64,000 nucleotides of DNA from Arcanobacterium bovis (GCF_004331995.1 NZ_SJDT01000001.1:1-64000); one strand, 5' to 3'. Positions 48,585-58,183 are shown, counted from the first letter of the stretch. Notes: generated by a model not told the origin, from the letters alone. Numbers and translations are program-made.

Positions 48585-49261
48585 TCCCGGCCAGCTCCCG
48601 CCCGATATCCGACGCCGCGTACCGTGAGAACTACCTCAGGGTTTTCTGGGTCTTTTTCCACCTTGGCACGCAGGCGCTGAATATGAACATTCACCAGCCG
48701 CGTATCGGCAGAGTGACGATAACCCCAGACAATTTCGAGCAGCTCATCGCGGGAAAACACCTGGAAAGGCTTGCGAGCAAGCACCGTAAGAAGCTCAAAT
48801 TCAAGTGGCGTTAGATGCAAGATCTCCTCACCGCGTTTGACTTCGTGCGCTGTGAGATCAATCGACAAATCTGCCACCGTAATCACTTCTGATTCTGGTT
48901 CCTGACGACGCAGGCGTGCCTTGACGCGCGCAAGCAAGATCGAGTTGTCGAAAGGTTTAGTGACGTAATCGTCCGCACCCGCTTCAAGACCAGCAATAAC
49001 GTCTACCGAGTCCGTTTTGGCACTCATCATGATGATCGGAACATCCGATTCTTCACGTAACTGGTGACAGACTGATACGCCGTCGAGTCCCGGAAGCATA
49101 ACGTCGAGCAAGATGAGCTCAGGACGTTCAGCTCGAAAGAGTGGCAAAACATTAAGGCCATTAGCACAGACGGTCACATCGTATCCTTCTGATTCCAAAA
49201 GAATGGCAACCATCTCGGAGATGCCAGGATCGTCGTCTACAACAAGAATTCGCGCGTTCAT
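48581..49261 (-). CDS. mtrA: Response regulator MtrA
   Basis: OmpR/PhoB-type regulator, 226 aa. Receiver domain with acidic pocket ILVVDDDPG, phospho-Asp53 in LLDVMLPGLDG and the switch Lys in YVTKPFD. Winged-helix C terminus has RDELLEIVWGYRHSADTRLVNVHIQRLRAKVEKDPENP-type recognition sequence. First gene of the mtrAB-lpqB operon. Confidence 0.96.
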   Translation of the reverse strand: MNARILVVDDDPGISEMVAILLESEGYDVTVCANGLNVLPLFRAERPELILLDVMLPGLDGVSVCHQLREESDVPIIMMSAKTDSVDVIAGLEAGADDYVTKPFDNSILLARVKARLRRQEPESEVITVADLSIDLTAHEVKRGEEILHLTPLEFELLTVLARKPFQVFSRDELLEIVWGYRHSADTRLVNVHIQRLRAKVEKDPENPEVVLTVRGVGYRAGAGRE

Positions 49262-49581
49262 ACCTATATGTTCTCATGACCCGCGAAAAAAAATCATGTA
49301 CTCAGACTTGATTGTTGTATCGCTTGTGCCACAAACATAGCGAAGTTGCTCCACAAATATGCCGCATTTGCCATGTAAAGACGTGGGAGTTTATTGCTTA
49401 GTACCAATACGCCGAGATATACAGCAAATAGATCGACACTAATGTTGTGCAAATTGTTTTGTAAAAAGTGGTGCAAAAGTTTAGTTTTTTTCGGTTTTGT
49501 TTATGGAAGCAAGCATTTTTGGCCCGACCCGTACGTTAATATGTAAACAGGAAACGAGATATCACTAAATTAGGAGAATAA
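49262..49581. other. AT-rich divergent intergenic region, no gene
   Basis: 320 bases between mtrA and the 49582 operon. Plus-strand TTGCTT and TATACA (18 bases apart, about 49394-49423) are a possible promoter for the operon. A 60-codon minus-strand frame at 49294-49476 lacks a binding site and is not supported. Confidence 0.5.
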
Positions 49582-50799
49582 ATGGACGAAAATTCGAATC
49601 CTGTGCCGCCCAACGAGGGGTCTGCACAAAATCAACCAACGTCATGGCAACCGAGCTCACCATATACAGCAAGTGCACCAAACAGCCCGTTTTCAGCAAA
49701 TATACCACCGGCACCAAATGCTTTTTCATCGCAGTCCCCTGCTCAGCCCAGCGCCTATGGGCAAAGTGCAGGCTACGAGCAAAATGGACAATTCGGTGTC
49801 GCCGACGATCGCGCCACGCAGTTTTCATCTGGTTGGCGCACTGTTATTCCACTCCATCCGCTGAGCGTAGGAGAGTCACTCGACGCGGTATTTAGGCTCA
49901 TTAAATTCAATCCAGTTGCCTTTATCGTATTCCCCGTTATCATCGGATTTATCTTCTCGATTCTCAGTAGTGCGCTATTTGCTGGAGTGTCCGAAACCAC
50001 GATTATCAATTCGATTTTCAAAGGAGATATAGCGGGTGGATCTTTGCGGATTGATTTGCAAAATTTTGCCGCGATAATTATTCCACTTGTGATGATTTCC
50101 GGATTCCTCGGTCTGCTACAACACTCGCTTGTTACCATTGCTGGAGCGCGAGTATCGCTCGCGTCCGTACGTGGCAAGAAGCTCACTCTCGGCGAAACCT
50201 TCAAGCTTGTTGCCTACAAATTCTGGAAAAATTTCTTCCGTTTAGTGGGCGCCTCGATCATTCTTGGCCTTGCCTTCTTTGCCGCATACTTGGTGTTTAT
50301 CATAATCATCGGAGGTGTTATTGCTTCGGCTGCGCCTTACGGTAATCCCAATAATTTCACGGGTGGAATTGCGATCTTCTTACTTATTATGATCCTGGCG
50401 TTTGCACTGGTAGTAGTAGCATTTTCAATCCGACTCATGCTCACCACCTCAGCGATCGTGATTGAAGGAATTGGGCCATTTGCTGCCATCGCACGGTCGT
50501 GGAACCTCACCCGAAAGTCTTTTTTCCACATTCTTGGTTTAGTAGCAGTAACGGCTTTCTTCGCACTTGCAGTCGCGCTCGTCATAGCTGTGATCTTTGC
50601 GCTTTTGATTCCAAGCTTTTCGACGACGTCGAGCTTACCGGTTGTTTCGACCATCATCTCGACTATAATTTCTGTTGTGATTAGTTCTGCGTTGATCATT
50701 CCGTTCACATCAGCACTCGTCAATACGGTCTACTTGAATATGCGGTTCCGGCGCGAGAACTTCCACCAACAACTACTTATGGAAGTTACTGGTAGATGA
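49582..50799 (+). CDS. Multi-pass membrane protein with Pro/Ser-rich N terminus
   Basis: 405 aa. Residues 1-90 are Pro/Ser/Gln/Asn-rich and likely cytoplasmic or disordered; about six hydrophobic helices follow. The sequence HPLSVGESLDAVFRLIKFNP and its layout recall the glycerophosphodiester phosphodiesterase membrane-domain family and the protein encoded at the head of the mycobacterial moxR2 locus. No catalytic motif. GGAG precedes the ATG. First of a five-gene operon with four- to eleven-base overlaps. Confidence 0.85.
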   Translation: MDENSNPVPPNEGSAQNQPTSWQPSSPYTASAPNSPFSANIPPAPNAFSSQSPAQPSAYGQSAGYEQNGQFGVADDRATQFSSGWRTVIPLHPLSVGESLDAVFRLIKFNPVAFIVFPVIIGFIFSILSSALFAGVSETTIINSIFKGDIAGGSLRIDLQNFAAIIIPLVMISGFLGLLQHSLVTIAGARVSLASVRGKKLTLGETFKLVAYKFWKNFFRLVGASIILGLAFFAAYLVFIIIIGGVIASAAPYGNPNNFTGGIAIFLLIMILAFALVVVAFSIRLMLTTSAIVIEGIGPFAAIARSWNLTRKSFFHILGLVAVTAFFALAVALVIAVIFALLIPSFSTTSSLPVVSTIISTIISVVISSALIIPFTSALVNTVYLNMRFRRENFHQQLLMEVTGR

Positions 50800-51461
50800 T
50801 TTTTGAGGTGCCGGCTGTTCCCGATGCTGATACAGCGCGGAAACTTGCCGAGGAAGAACTAGCGAAGACGAAGTATCAGCATGCTGATTCGCTGATTCAA
50901 CAATTTCTTGAGTGGTTAAGTAAGTTATTTTCTCGAACATTTTCTGATGGCGTTAATGGATTGCAAATATCCGACATCTTGATCATTGGGTTAATAGTTA
51001 TACTGCTAGCTACGGTAGTTTTCCTCCTGGTTCGCTATGCTCGACGTTCGCGCGTCAAAGCAGCCGGCACCTCTAATTCTGTTTCCCCACACCATGCCCT
51101 ATTCGACGATGAGCGCACGTCTGCTCAGCTCTTTGCTGCTGCCGACGCCGCCCTCCATGCTCGAGACCTCAACCTCGCCGTCGTCGAACGATTCCGCGGC
51201 GTGATACGCCACTTAGAAGAGAAACGCTACCTGCGTATCAAGCCAGGAATGACTGCAACCGAAGCTGCTCGTGATGCGAGCACAATTCTGGGCCACGAAC
51301 AGTTATTCTTTGAAAACGCCCAGTGGTTCAACAAAGTGTATTACGCACACTTCACTGCCACGAACGACGCAATTGCGCTGTCGTGTCGGTTGATGGATAT
51401 TGTGGTGGCACTGCCAGCACATAAAGCGTTGTCGAATCGCACGGAGCTGGTGATCCGATGA
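50796..51461 (+). CDS. DUF4129-domain membrane protein
   Basis: 221 aa. One TM helix at about 65-88 (ISDILIIGLIVILLATVVFL). The C-terminal cytoplasmic DUF4129-like region has AADAALHARDLNLAVVERFR and KRYLRIKPGMTATEAARDA. In other bacteria this domain sits in clusters with MoxR and DUF58 proteins. Overlaps both neighbours by four bases. Confidence 0.85.
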   Translation: MIFEVPAVPDADTARKLAEEELAKTKYQHADSLIQQFLEWLSKLFSRTFSDGVNGLQISDILIIGLIVILLATVVFLLVRYARRSRVKAAGTSNSVSPHHALFDDERTSAQLFAAADAALHARDLNLAVVERFRGVIRHLEEKRYLRIKPGMTATEAARDASTILGHEQLFFENAQWFNKVYYAHFTATNDAIALSCRLMDIVVALPAHKALSNRTELVIR

Positions 51462-52609
51462 ACGCCCGCACTTCCCTTGATACCAAGCCAATAAAGCAGC
51501 TCTCACGTTCAGAGAGCAAGACGCGGAGGTTACTCGCTGCGGTCCTTGTGGGAGCGGCGCTCGTGGCAGTAATCGCGAATATTTTTCTCGTTTCTTCGAA
51601 CGACAATCGCCCCTATTCTCCCGACTCAACTGCCAAAAACGGCTCGGCCGCTATAGCTGCTCTTCTTAAAAACGAAGGCATCACAGTTGAACACGTGCGC
51701 ACCGCAAAGCAACTGCAGCACATTGATTCACAAACAACTGTGCTGGTGACCAACCCAGTGGAGATCAGCAACGACGATATATCCCTCATGGTTGAGGCAG
51801 ATGCGCGCATTATCGTACTTGGCGCTAGTGGCGTGTTTGATCCAACTCCGTGGGGATTTCAAGGCGATTTGAGCCTGCGATCCTCACGGAGCGTGGTTGC
51901 CGATTGTGAGGATAACGCCGCAAAAATTGCCGATCAAATCGGACCCACCACAACCACAATCGGAAATCCACCGTCGGACTCTTGTTTCATGATTGGGAAC
52001 GAAGCTGTGTGGGCAACCGCGCCAAAAAATCCGAAGATTTCCTTCTTTGGCGCCCCTGATATTCTCACCAATCAGTTCCTTGATGAACGCGGGAATGCTG
52101 CATTCGCAATGCATATCCTCGGATCTCAGCCAAAGCTCGCGTGGATCGAAGGCTATTCCAGCTTTGAGTTTAAAAACGACTCGCACATCAAATCCGCACT
52201 CCCTGATTGGTTGACCTACGGCGCAATTGCTGCGCTGCTAAGTGGTCTATGGCTGGTTGCCACACAGCTACGACGCTTCGGACGCCTCGTGCCAGAAACC
52301 ATGCCCGTCGTCGTACCTATTGGAGAAACTCAAGCGGGACGAGCACGCCTCTATGCACGCGGTAAGGACTATGCCTACGCCGCTTCCGTGCTACGTGCTG
52401 CCACAATTCAGAACCTTGCGTCACGCTACGGTTTGCATCGGTATTCGTCTCGCGACGACGTCGTGGCCGCCTTCGCTGCTGCCTCACAACGCACCCCGAA
52501 CGAGCTTGCAGATATGCTTTACACCCGGCAAATCCGCTCAGAACGCGATTTGCGCCGTCTCAATGAAGATCTCAATGAATTAACAAAGGAAATTTCTCAT
52601 GAACACTGA
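51458..52609 (+). CDS. DUF4350-domain membrane protein
   Basis: 383 aa. TM helix at about 30-48 and a second near residue 255; the outside part has the DUF4350 look (NGSAAIAALLKNEGITVEHV, TVLVTNPVEI). The tail after the second TM is cytoplasmic and charged. Overlaps the moxR start by eleven bases. Function unknown. Confidence 0.85.
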   Translation: MNARTSLDTKPIKQLSRSESKTRRLLAAVLVGAALVAVIANIFLVSSNDNRPYSPDSTAKNGSAAIAALLKNEGITVEHVRTAKQLQHIDSQTTVLVTNPVEISNDDISLMVEADARIIVLGASGVFDPTPWGFQGDLSLRSSRSVVADCEDNAAKIADQIGPTTTTIGNPPSDSCFMIGNEAVWATAPKNPKISFFGAPDILTNQFLDERGNAAFAMHILGSQPKLAWIEGYSSFEFKNDSHIKSALPDWLTYGAIAALLSGLWLVATQLRRFGRLVPETMPVVVPIGETQAGRARLYARGKDYAYAASVLRAATIQNLASRYGLHRYSSRDDVVAAFAAASQRTPNELADMLYTRQIRSERDLRRLNEDLNELTKEISHEH

Positions 52610-53618
52610 TGCCACGAAGCTTCCACCAGTACACAATGCATCACCAGCTCAGAGCGCCAATGTTCCCGCCGCTGAGCTTGTGCAAAAATTTTCAGCCCTC
52701 CGCACCGAAATCGGCAAGGCGGTTGTCGGGCAAGACGAAGCCGTATCTGCAATTCTTATCGCCTTGCTCGCCGATGGGCACGTGTTGCTGGAAGGCGTTC
52801 CAGGAACTGCAAAAACTCTGCTTGTCAAGGCACTTTCGACCGCACTCCAATTCGATAACAAACGAGTGCAGTTCACCCCAGACCTCATGCCAGGTGATCT
52901 GACTGGATCCTTGATCTATTCGAGCCAGTCCAGCGAATTTGTATTCCGACCTGGTCCAGTGTTCACCAATATTTTGCTAGCTGACGAAGTGAACCGCACA
53001 CCCCCAAAGACCCAAGCCGCACTTTTGGAAGCGATGGCTGAGCACCAAGTGAGTGTTGACGGTGAGCCGCGAGCGCTACCCGTGCCATTCACAGTTGTGG
53101 CTACCCAAAACCCGATTGAATATGAGGGAACATATTCGCTGCCAGAGGCGCAACTCGATCGCTTCCTCCTCAAGGTTGTGATGCCGCTTCCGCCGCGAGC
53201 CGTGGAAGTCGAAATGCTCAATCGCCACGCACACGATTTCAACCCGGCCGATATTTCCACCGCCAATATTAAAAAAGTCGCCGGCGTGGACGACGTTCTC
53301 GCGGCGCGCAAACAGGTGCGTTCGGTGGAAGTTCATCCGGCAATCATCGACTACATCGTGGACTTGGTACGAGCCACGCGCGAATCGCCCGCGATCAATC
53401 TCGGCGTTTCCCCACGTGGCGCTACTGCGCTCTTGGCTGTGTCGCGAGCTTGGGCTTGGCTCAATGGACGTATGTTCGTGACTCCCGACGACGTGAAAGC
53501 TCTCGCTGTACCCACGCTCGCACATCGCGTTGCACTTCATGCCGATGCCGAACTTGATGGTCTTAATGCTCAGCAAGTTGTAGCATCCATACTCAATACG
53601 GTTCCGGTGCCGCGCTGA
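52599..53618 (+). CDS. MoxR-family AAA+ ATPase
   Basis: Cytoplasmic ATPase, 339 aa. Walker A is LLEGVPGTAKTLLVKAL, Walker B is ILLADEVNRTPPKTQAALLE, sensor-1 is FTVVATQNPIEYEGTY, and sensor-2 lies in GVSPRGATALLAVSRAWA. MoxR proteins act as chaperone-like partners of von Willebrand-type DUF58 proteins; the adjacent DUF58 gene starts at its stop. Full length and likely active. Confidence 0.94.
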   Translation: MNTDATKLPPVHNASPAQSANVPAAELVQKFSALRTEIGKAVVGQDEAVSAILIALLADGHVLLEGVPGTAKTLLVKALSTALQFDNKRVQFTPDLMPGDLTGSLIYSSQSSEFVFRPGPVFTNILLADEVNRTPPKTQAALLEAMAEHQVSVDGEPRALPVPFTVVATQNPIEYEGTYSLPEAQLDRFLLKVVMPLPPRAVEVEMLNRHAHDFNPADISTANIKKVAGVDDVLAARKQVRSVEVHPAIIDYIVDLVRATRESPAINLGVSPRGATALLAVSRAWAWLNGRMFVTPDDVKALAVPTLAHRVALHADAELDGLNAQQVVASILNTVPVPR

Positions 53619-55003
53619 TGTATATTCGTTCGACTGCGTGGTATGCCTCGCTATTTGGGATTCTGCTGGCGCTTGTGACTAACAGTTTCACAGTATTGCT
53701 TGTTTTCCACGGATTCTTGCTCGTCTTGTGCATCGCAGACGCGCTTTTTGCTCCTGCGCCGAAGTCACTCCTCGTTGAACGTGAAGCCAAGGATTCAACC
53801 TCCACGGGCGAAACGATCACCGAGAAGCTCATTTTATGCAACGCTTCCAATAGCAAGATGCGTGGTGAGATACGAAATGCTTGGCCACCGTCGGCAGGAC
53901 TTTCCACTGACGTGCATAAATTTTCGCTCGCTCCGATGGAAAAATACGTGGTCGAAGCATTGTTCACGCCAAAACGACGTGGAACGTTGAAATCTGAGCA
54001 CGTAACGATTCGTACCATCGGACCAATCGGCTTAGGAGGCAGGCAAAAGGAGTTCTCGAGCGCTTGGGATCTGCGTGTGCTGCCGCCCTTTATCGCACGC
54101 AAGCATCTGCCATCGCGATTGGTGCGACTGCGTGAGATAGAAGGACGCGCGTTGCTGCTAGTACGCGGGCAAGGCACGGAGTTCGATTCCCTGCGTGAAT
54201 ACGTGGCAGGCGACGACGTTCGAGCCATTGACTGGCGATCTTCAGCGCGCTTGGGGCACACGGTGGTTCGCACATGGCGTCCAGAACGAGATCGCCAGAT
54301 TGTGGTGGTGCTTGATAGCGGACGAGCAGGTGCGATGCGATACGGAGAATATCCGGCTTTCGATACTTTCATAGAGAGTTCGCTCTTGCTGAGTGCTTTA
54401 GCTTCCCGCGCTGGCGATCGCGTGAGTATTTTTGCTCTCGACGACGCCGTCCACGGACGTTCCATCGCACGTGATCGAACCCAGGTTATCAACCAATTCG
54501 CACAGGCACTCGCCGATGTGGAACCCACCCTCGCTGCTACCGACTGGGCATTGGGCAAACAAACTATTGAGGCACTGACGAGCCAAAGCGCCCTGGTAGT
54601 TGTGCTTACGTCCACTGGATTAAGCACAATCTCTGACGGCCTCTTCGACGTATTACCACAGATCGCAAAACGTCACCGAGTGGTGATTGGAACGCTCACA
54701 GACGCAACCGATCCCAGCAATGCAACTGGTTCCAGCAACGACGCCGTTCAGTCTGTCGGTCGCCACACAACCGCTGACGTTTCAAGAGGAGCAACAGTAT
54801 CGTCGGTGAACACAGCGAACGAACAACCAATATCTGAAGCAATCTTCGATAAGGCGAGCCAGGCACGAACAACGCTGGAAAACGAAGCAATACTTCAAGA
54901 ATTAAAACGTCTTGGTGCTGTGATCGTCACCGGTTCTGAACAGTCGCTTCCTCCGCGTATTGCCGATTGCTACATCGACTTGAAGGCGCGCGGCAAACTC
55001 TAA
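53618..55003 (+). CDS. DUF58-domain protein
   Basis: 461 aa. Two N-terminal hydrophobic segments (residues 8-42), a beta-rich region, then the DUF58 core EYVAGDDVRAIDWRSSARLG with RDRQIVVVLDSGRAGAM, matching a VWA-like fold. The C-terminal 80 residues are Ser/Thr/Asn-rich. Probable substrate or partner of the upstream MoxR. Last gene of the operon. Confidence 0.9.
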   Translation: MYIRSTAWYASLFGILLALVTNSFTVLLVFHGFLLVLCIADALFAPAPKSLLVEREAKDSTSTGETITEKLILCNASNSKMRGEIRNAWPPSAGLSTDVHKFSLAPMEKYVVEALFTPKRRGTLKSEHVTIRTIGPIGLGGRQKEFSSAWDLRVLPPFIARKHLPSRLVRLREIEGRALLLVRGQGTEFDSLREYVAGDDVRAIDWRSSARLGHTVVRTWRPERDRQIVVVLDSGRAGAMRYGEYPAFDTFIESSLLLSALASRAGDRVSIFALDDAVHGRSIARDRTQVINQFAQALADVEPTLAATDWALGKQTIEALTSQSALVVVLTSTGLSTISDGLFDVLPQIAKRHRVVIGTLTDATDPSNATGSSNDAVQSVGRHTTADVSRGATVSSVNTANEQPISEAIFDKASQARTTLENEAILQELKRLGAVIVTGSEQSLPPRIADCYIDLKARGKL

Positions 55004-55089
55004 AGCGCGGTATCCACTTCAGCCGCGAAGCCGCAAGCTAATTCCGCACACCATACCTTGAAGTTGCAAGTCAGCAGCTTAAAACGACG

Positions 55090-55114
55090 GAACCGAGGGG
55101 TTTGCCCTCAGTTC
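55090..55114. terminator. Candidate bidirectional terminator
   Basis: GAACCGAGGG / CCCTCAGTTC stem with one mismatch between the convergent DUF58 and SpoIIM genes. No clear U-run. Confidence 0.45.
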
Positions 55115-55121
55115 GCAGTGT

Positions 55122-56114
55122 CTAGCTATAAGCAATAGACCAGCCTACGTCTTTGACGGACTGATCGGCACTAAATCCACGCTTGGTGGCGCGGCGTCCA
55201 AAGTATAGTACCCACGCCCAAAAGCCAATCAAAGCAAGAGAACCAATCGCGATTTTTAGGCCCCACGGTAGATGCGAGGGCGTAACGAAGCCTTCGATTA
55301 AACCTGAAATAAATAACACGATAATTAGCCCGAATCCAACTAGCATAGTTTGGCGACCTTCAGCGGCCAAGGCTTCGCTTCGAGGCCTGCGCCCCGGGCG
55401 AACCCATGCCCAAAATATCTTTAAGCCAGCAGCTCCCGCTACGAAAATTGCACATAATTCGAGTTGCCCATGTGGCAGAATGAGCTGGAAAAATTCTCCA
55501 ATTGATCCGTAGTGATAGAGAATTCCACCAGCTTGCCCTACCTGAGTCGAATTTTGGAACAACACAAAAAGCGGAAATATGCCGGTAACTCCACCAGCTA
55601 CACACTGCAGTGCTATCCAAGCGTTGTTTGTCCACACCATCGCCGTAAAATCCGAATTCGAATACTCCACGTAATACGCTTGGAACGCATTATTCGCGTA
55701 GTTCTTGAGTGTTTCTTCTGAACCGACGTTTGTCAATAAGTGCGGATTAAAAATAAACGTCACTAGCACCGCCATAAATAACGCCACACAAGCTAGCGAC
55801 ACTGCTGCACTCCACCAGCGAATCCGATAAAAAGCAAGCGGGAGCGTAATGGTAAACCAAGTAGTCACTGCTTTGACCGGCGAAAACGTTGTGCCTGTGA
55901 GTCTCGAACGCGCTCGACCTAGGATCGCCGACAGATTCAAGATCAAATCCGGATCCGGAGCATTCGAACGCAAAACAGCCAAGTCACCAGCAGTCTTCTG
56001 ATAGAGCTGAGCAAACTCGTCGCTTTCGCGGCCACTGAGTACGCGGCGTCGGGAAAGATAATCGAGCCGATCCCACGACTCTTGATGCGTCTTGGCAAAT
56101 GCTAATGAGTCCAC
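55122..56114 (-). CDS. Stage II sporulation protein M (SpoIIM) family membrane protein
   Basis: 330 aa with about six TM helices (for example AAVSLACVALFMAVLVTFIF). The family also appears in non-sporulating actinobacteria beside MoxR/DUF58 genes. Starts at a GTG very close to GGAGA, possibly with a short leader. Lies antisense to the DUF58 operon and divergent from the RDD gene, as in the mycobacterial locus. Confidence 0.88.
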   Translation of the reverse strand: MDSLAFAKTHQESWDRLDYLSRRRVLSGRESDEFAQLYQKTAGDLAVLRSNAPDPDLILNLSAILGRARSRLTGTTFSPVKAVTTWFTITLPLAFYRIRWWSAAVSLACVALFMAVLVTFIFNPHLLTNVGSEETLKNYANNAFQAYYVEYSNSDFTAMVWTNNAWIALQCVAGGVTGIFPLFVLFQNSTQVGQAGGILYHYGSIGEFFQLILPHGQLELCAIFVAGAAGLKIFWAWVRPGRRPRSEALAAEGRQTMLVGFGLIIVLFISGLIEGFVTPSHLPWGLKIAIGSLALIGFWAWVLYFGRRATKRGFSADQSVKDVGWSIAYS

Positions 56115-56218
56115 TCTCCCACTTTGCCATATTTCATAACCAAAAGGCGAGAATTTCGCACCTAAAAGCTAATTCGTAACTCTCCCACGTTAAAGCAATT
56201 TCTGGGTAAACTTGAGGT

Positions 56219-57073
56219 ATGCGCAGAAACAACACCAGTTCAGAACTCTTGAAGAAACAAGGGTATTTTGGCGAAGAGATCATTACTGGTGAGGCAGTCG
56301 CCTTAGAGATGCCCTCGACGACCGTCGTCACTCGCCTAGCTTCTGCCGCAATTGACGCGCTCACCTACGGTGTCTGTATGGTCTACTGCATTTACGTGCT
56401 GAGTCAATGGCAGTTATCCTTGTCTTTTGCTACCTCGCGCACGCTTGTGATCCTCACAATCGCCTCTTGGACATGGATCATTCCTGCTCTTTTGTGTGGG
56501 CTTACTCGCGGTTCGTCACTCGGACGCCTCGCCACCCGCACGCGTGTGGTTCGTACCGACGGCGGTTCGATCACCTTGCGTCAGTCTTTTATCCGTAGCG
56601 CCCTTTCTGTGGTTGAATGCTGGATCTGCGGCTATGCCATTGGGTCAATCGTGATGTTGTTTAACAACCGCGCGCAACGACTTGGTGATATGGCGGCGGG
56701 CACATACGTAGTGCGCTGGCCAAAAGGCAGAAAAACAGATCATAATCTTGGGGTTTCCCCACGTCTACAAGCTTGGGCGGAAGTGGTTCAGACTCGTGAA
56801 GCACCAAGTGGGCTGATTCTGAATATCTCAAATCATTTTAGATCAATTGCGAAATTAGATCCTCGTGCGCGAGCTGAGCAGGCACGAGTGCTGGCGGCCG
56901 CCACCGAAAAATATGTTTCACCGCCGCCACCATGGGGAACGGATCCAGAAGAATTCATTGCGGCCTTCGTGACTGTGCGCCACGGCGTCGAATATTCGCG
57001 CGCTAATGCAACTCGGAACCGGCGTGCGCGATTGACCGATTCCCTATCGAGAATCCCATTTTCAGTGCAATAG
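56219..57073 (+). CDS. RDD-family membrane protein
   Basis: 284 aa. RDD pattern: an Arg/Asp first helix (TRLASAAIDALTYGVCMVYC), two more helices, then GSSLGRLATRTRVVRTDGG and AQRLGDMAAGTYVV. The C-terminal 110 residues are soluble. Function unknown; context with SpoIIM and MoxR/DUF58 suggests one membrane-associated module. Confidence 0.9.
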   Translation: MRRNNTSSELLKKQGYFGEEIITGEAVALEMPSTTVVTRLASAAIDALTYGVCMVYCIYVLSQWQLSLSFATSRTLVILTIASWTWIIPALLCGLTRGSSLGRLATRTRVVRTDGGSITLRQSFIRSALSVVECWICGYAIGSIVMLFNNRAQRLGDMAAGTYVVRWPKGRKTDHNLGVSPRLQAWAEVVQTREAPSGLILNISNHFRSIAKLDPRARAEQARVLAAATEKYVSPPPPWGTDPEEFIAAFVTVRHGVEYSRANATRNRRARLTDSLSRIPFSVQ

Positions 57074-57111
57074 CTGAGAAAACGCTAGCGCTTTAGAGTG
57101 GCAACTTACGC

Positions 57112-57135
57112 GACTACTCATCAGACTACTCATCA
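57112..57135. repeat. Perfect tandem 12-bp repeat
   Basis: GACTACTCATCA is present twice without spacer between the convergent RDD and DUF3499 genes. Confidence 0.9.
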
Positions 57136-57156
57136 AGCGCTGTTCAATGCGTTACC

Positions 57157-57627
57157 TCAGCTCCGCTGGTCTTGTGAGTCCTCGATAGCACGCAAGGCGG
57201 ATTGGTCGCTCGCCGTGGTATCTTCGCGCGGCTGCTGCGATTCAGCTGCTCCGCCTTCTACCACCGTAAATTTGGGGCGCGGGCGTGGTGCCCTATTAAG
57301 ATCGACGGCGGGACGTGCAACTTCACGCCGTGCAGGCTGCGGCGGCGGAACGTCTTTTTTCGAGGCGGCGCGGATGGCATCGGCCAACGCGGTGAGATCA
57401 TCAGTCGATGGCTCTACCGGCTCAAATTCAGTAATGAGTCTAACGAGCTGCCACCCCATCGGCACTGTCACCGAGAGCGCATGATCAGCACAGAGATCAA
57501 AAGCTCCTGGTTGCGGCACGGGCGCGAGCGGTCCCACTACTGTGGTGGCATCGCGGTAGCTATACGTCATGGTCGCTACTGCCGGCTCTTGGCAGTTCCT
57601 ACGTGAACAATGACGGATATGACTCAT
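57157..57627 (-). CDS. DUF3499-domain protein
   Basis: 156 aa. The start at 57627 (MSHIRHCSRRNCQEPA) gives the usual DUF3499 N terminus; the longer frame upstream is not supported. Cysteines and His in HCSRRNCQEPA and FDLCADHALS suggest a small metal site. The C-terminal 60 residues are Pro/Arg then Glu/Asp-rich. Conserved in actinobacteria beside a metallopeptidase-like gene; function unknown. Confidence 0.88.
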   Translation of the reverse strand: MSHIRHCSRRNCQEPAVATMTYSYRDATTVVGPLAPVPQPGAFDLCADHALSVTVPMGWQLVRLITEFEPVEPSTDDLTALADAIRAASKKDVPPPQPARREVARPAVDLNRAPRPRPKFTVVEGGAAESQQPREDTTASDQSALRAIEDSQDQRS

Positions 57628-57745
57628 GTTCGTAACATAGCACTCCAATGCCAGTTGTTCGGAGAAATCCGGCTGTGTGCCCTCATACACTCTCATTTTC
57701 TGGTTTCGCTGCAGCGCGGATCGAGAAAATGGATACGATAGACTC

Positions 57746-58183
57746 GTGGATTTGATGAATCTCCCATCTCGTAGCCAAGCAAAACGACGCGACCGCCACG
57801 GCCGCGGCTTTCGCGGGCCTGTGATACCGCCGTCGGCACCTGCGTGGCGCACCCGCGCTGACATTTTCGACGACATTATTGCCTGGGATATCGGAACCTA
57901 CCATCGTCACCTCGGGAAGAAACTAGAGCGTTACGATTTCGCCGTATTGGACGTGCCGCAAAATGATCCCGCTCCGTGGGAAGACGGCGTTCCGCTCGGG
58001 CGCGTCCTGCCCTTCGAGCGTCCGTCTAAAGTGCGCGCACGAATTTTGTTTTATCGAATGCCTATTTTGGAAGCTGCTCGCAAACAACCACATCCGCGGC
58101 TCTTCATCCATCAAGTAGTAACAAATCACATCGCTACCGCATTGGGTGAAGATCCCGAGGATATTGACTACCTCATCAATTGA
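57746..58183 (+). CDS. Metallopeptidase-family protein lacking HExxH
   Basis: 145 aa of the zincin-like (PF06262-type) family: RTRADIFDDIIAWDIGTYHR, DFAVLDVPQNDPAPWEDGVP, RARILFYRMPILEAA. The position of the HExxH motif reads HQVVTNHIATALGEDPEDID, so the zinc peptidase motif is not intact; mycobacterial relatives also seem to lack it. TACGAT lies six bases before the GTG at 57746 and no ribosome binding site is seen, so translation may be leaderless. ATG at 57755 is the alternative. Confidence 0.82.
   Translation: MDLMNLPSRSQAKRRDRHGRGFRGPVIPPSAPAWRTRADIFDDIIAWDIGTYHRHLGKKLERYDFAVLDVPQNDPAPWEDGVPLGRVLPFERPSKVRARILFYRMPILEAARKQPHPRLFIHQVVTNHIATALGEDPEDIDYLIN

Noticed and set aside
49294-49476. 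60-codon minus-strand frame upstream of mtrA
   Set aside because: No ribosome binding site, AT-rich spacer composition.
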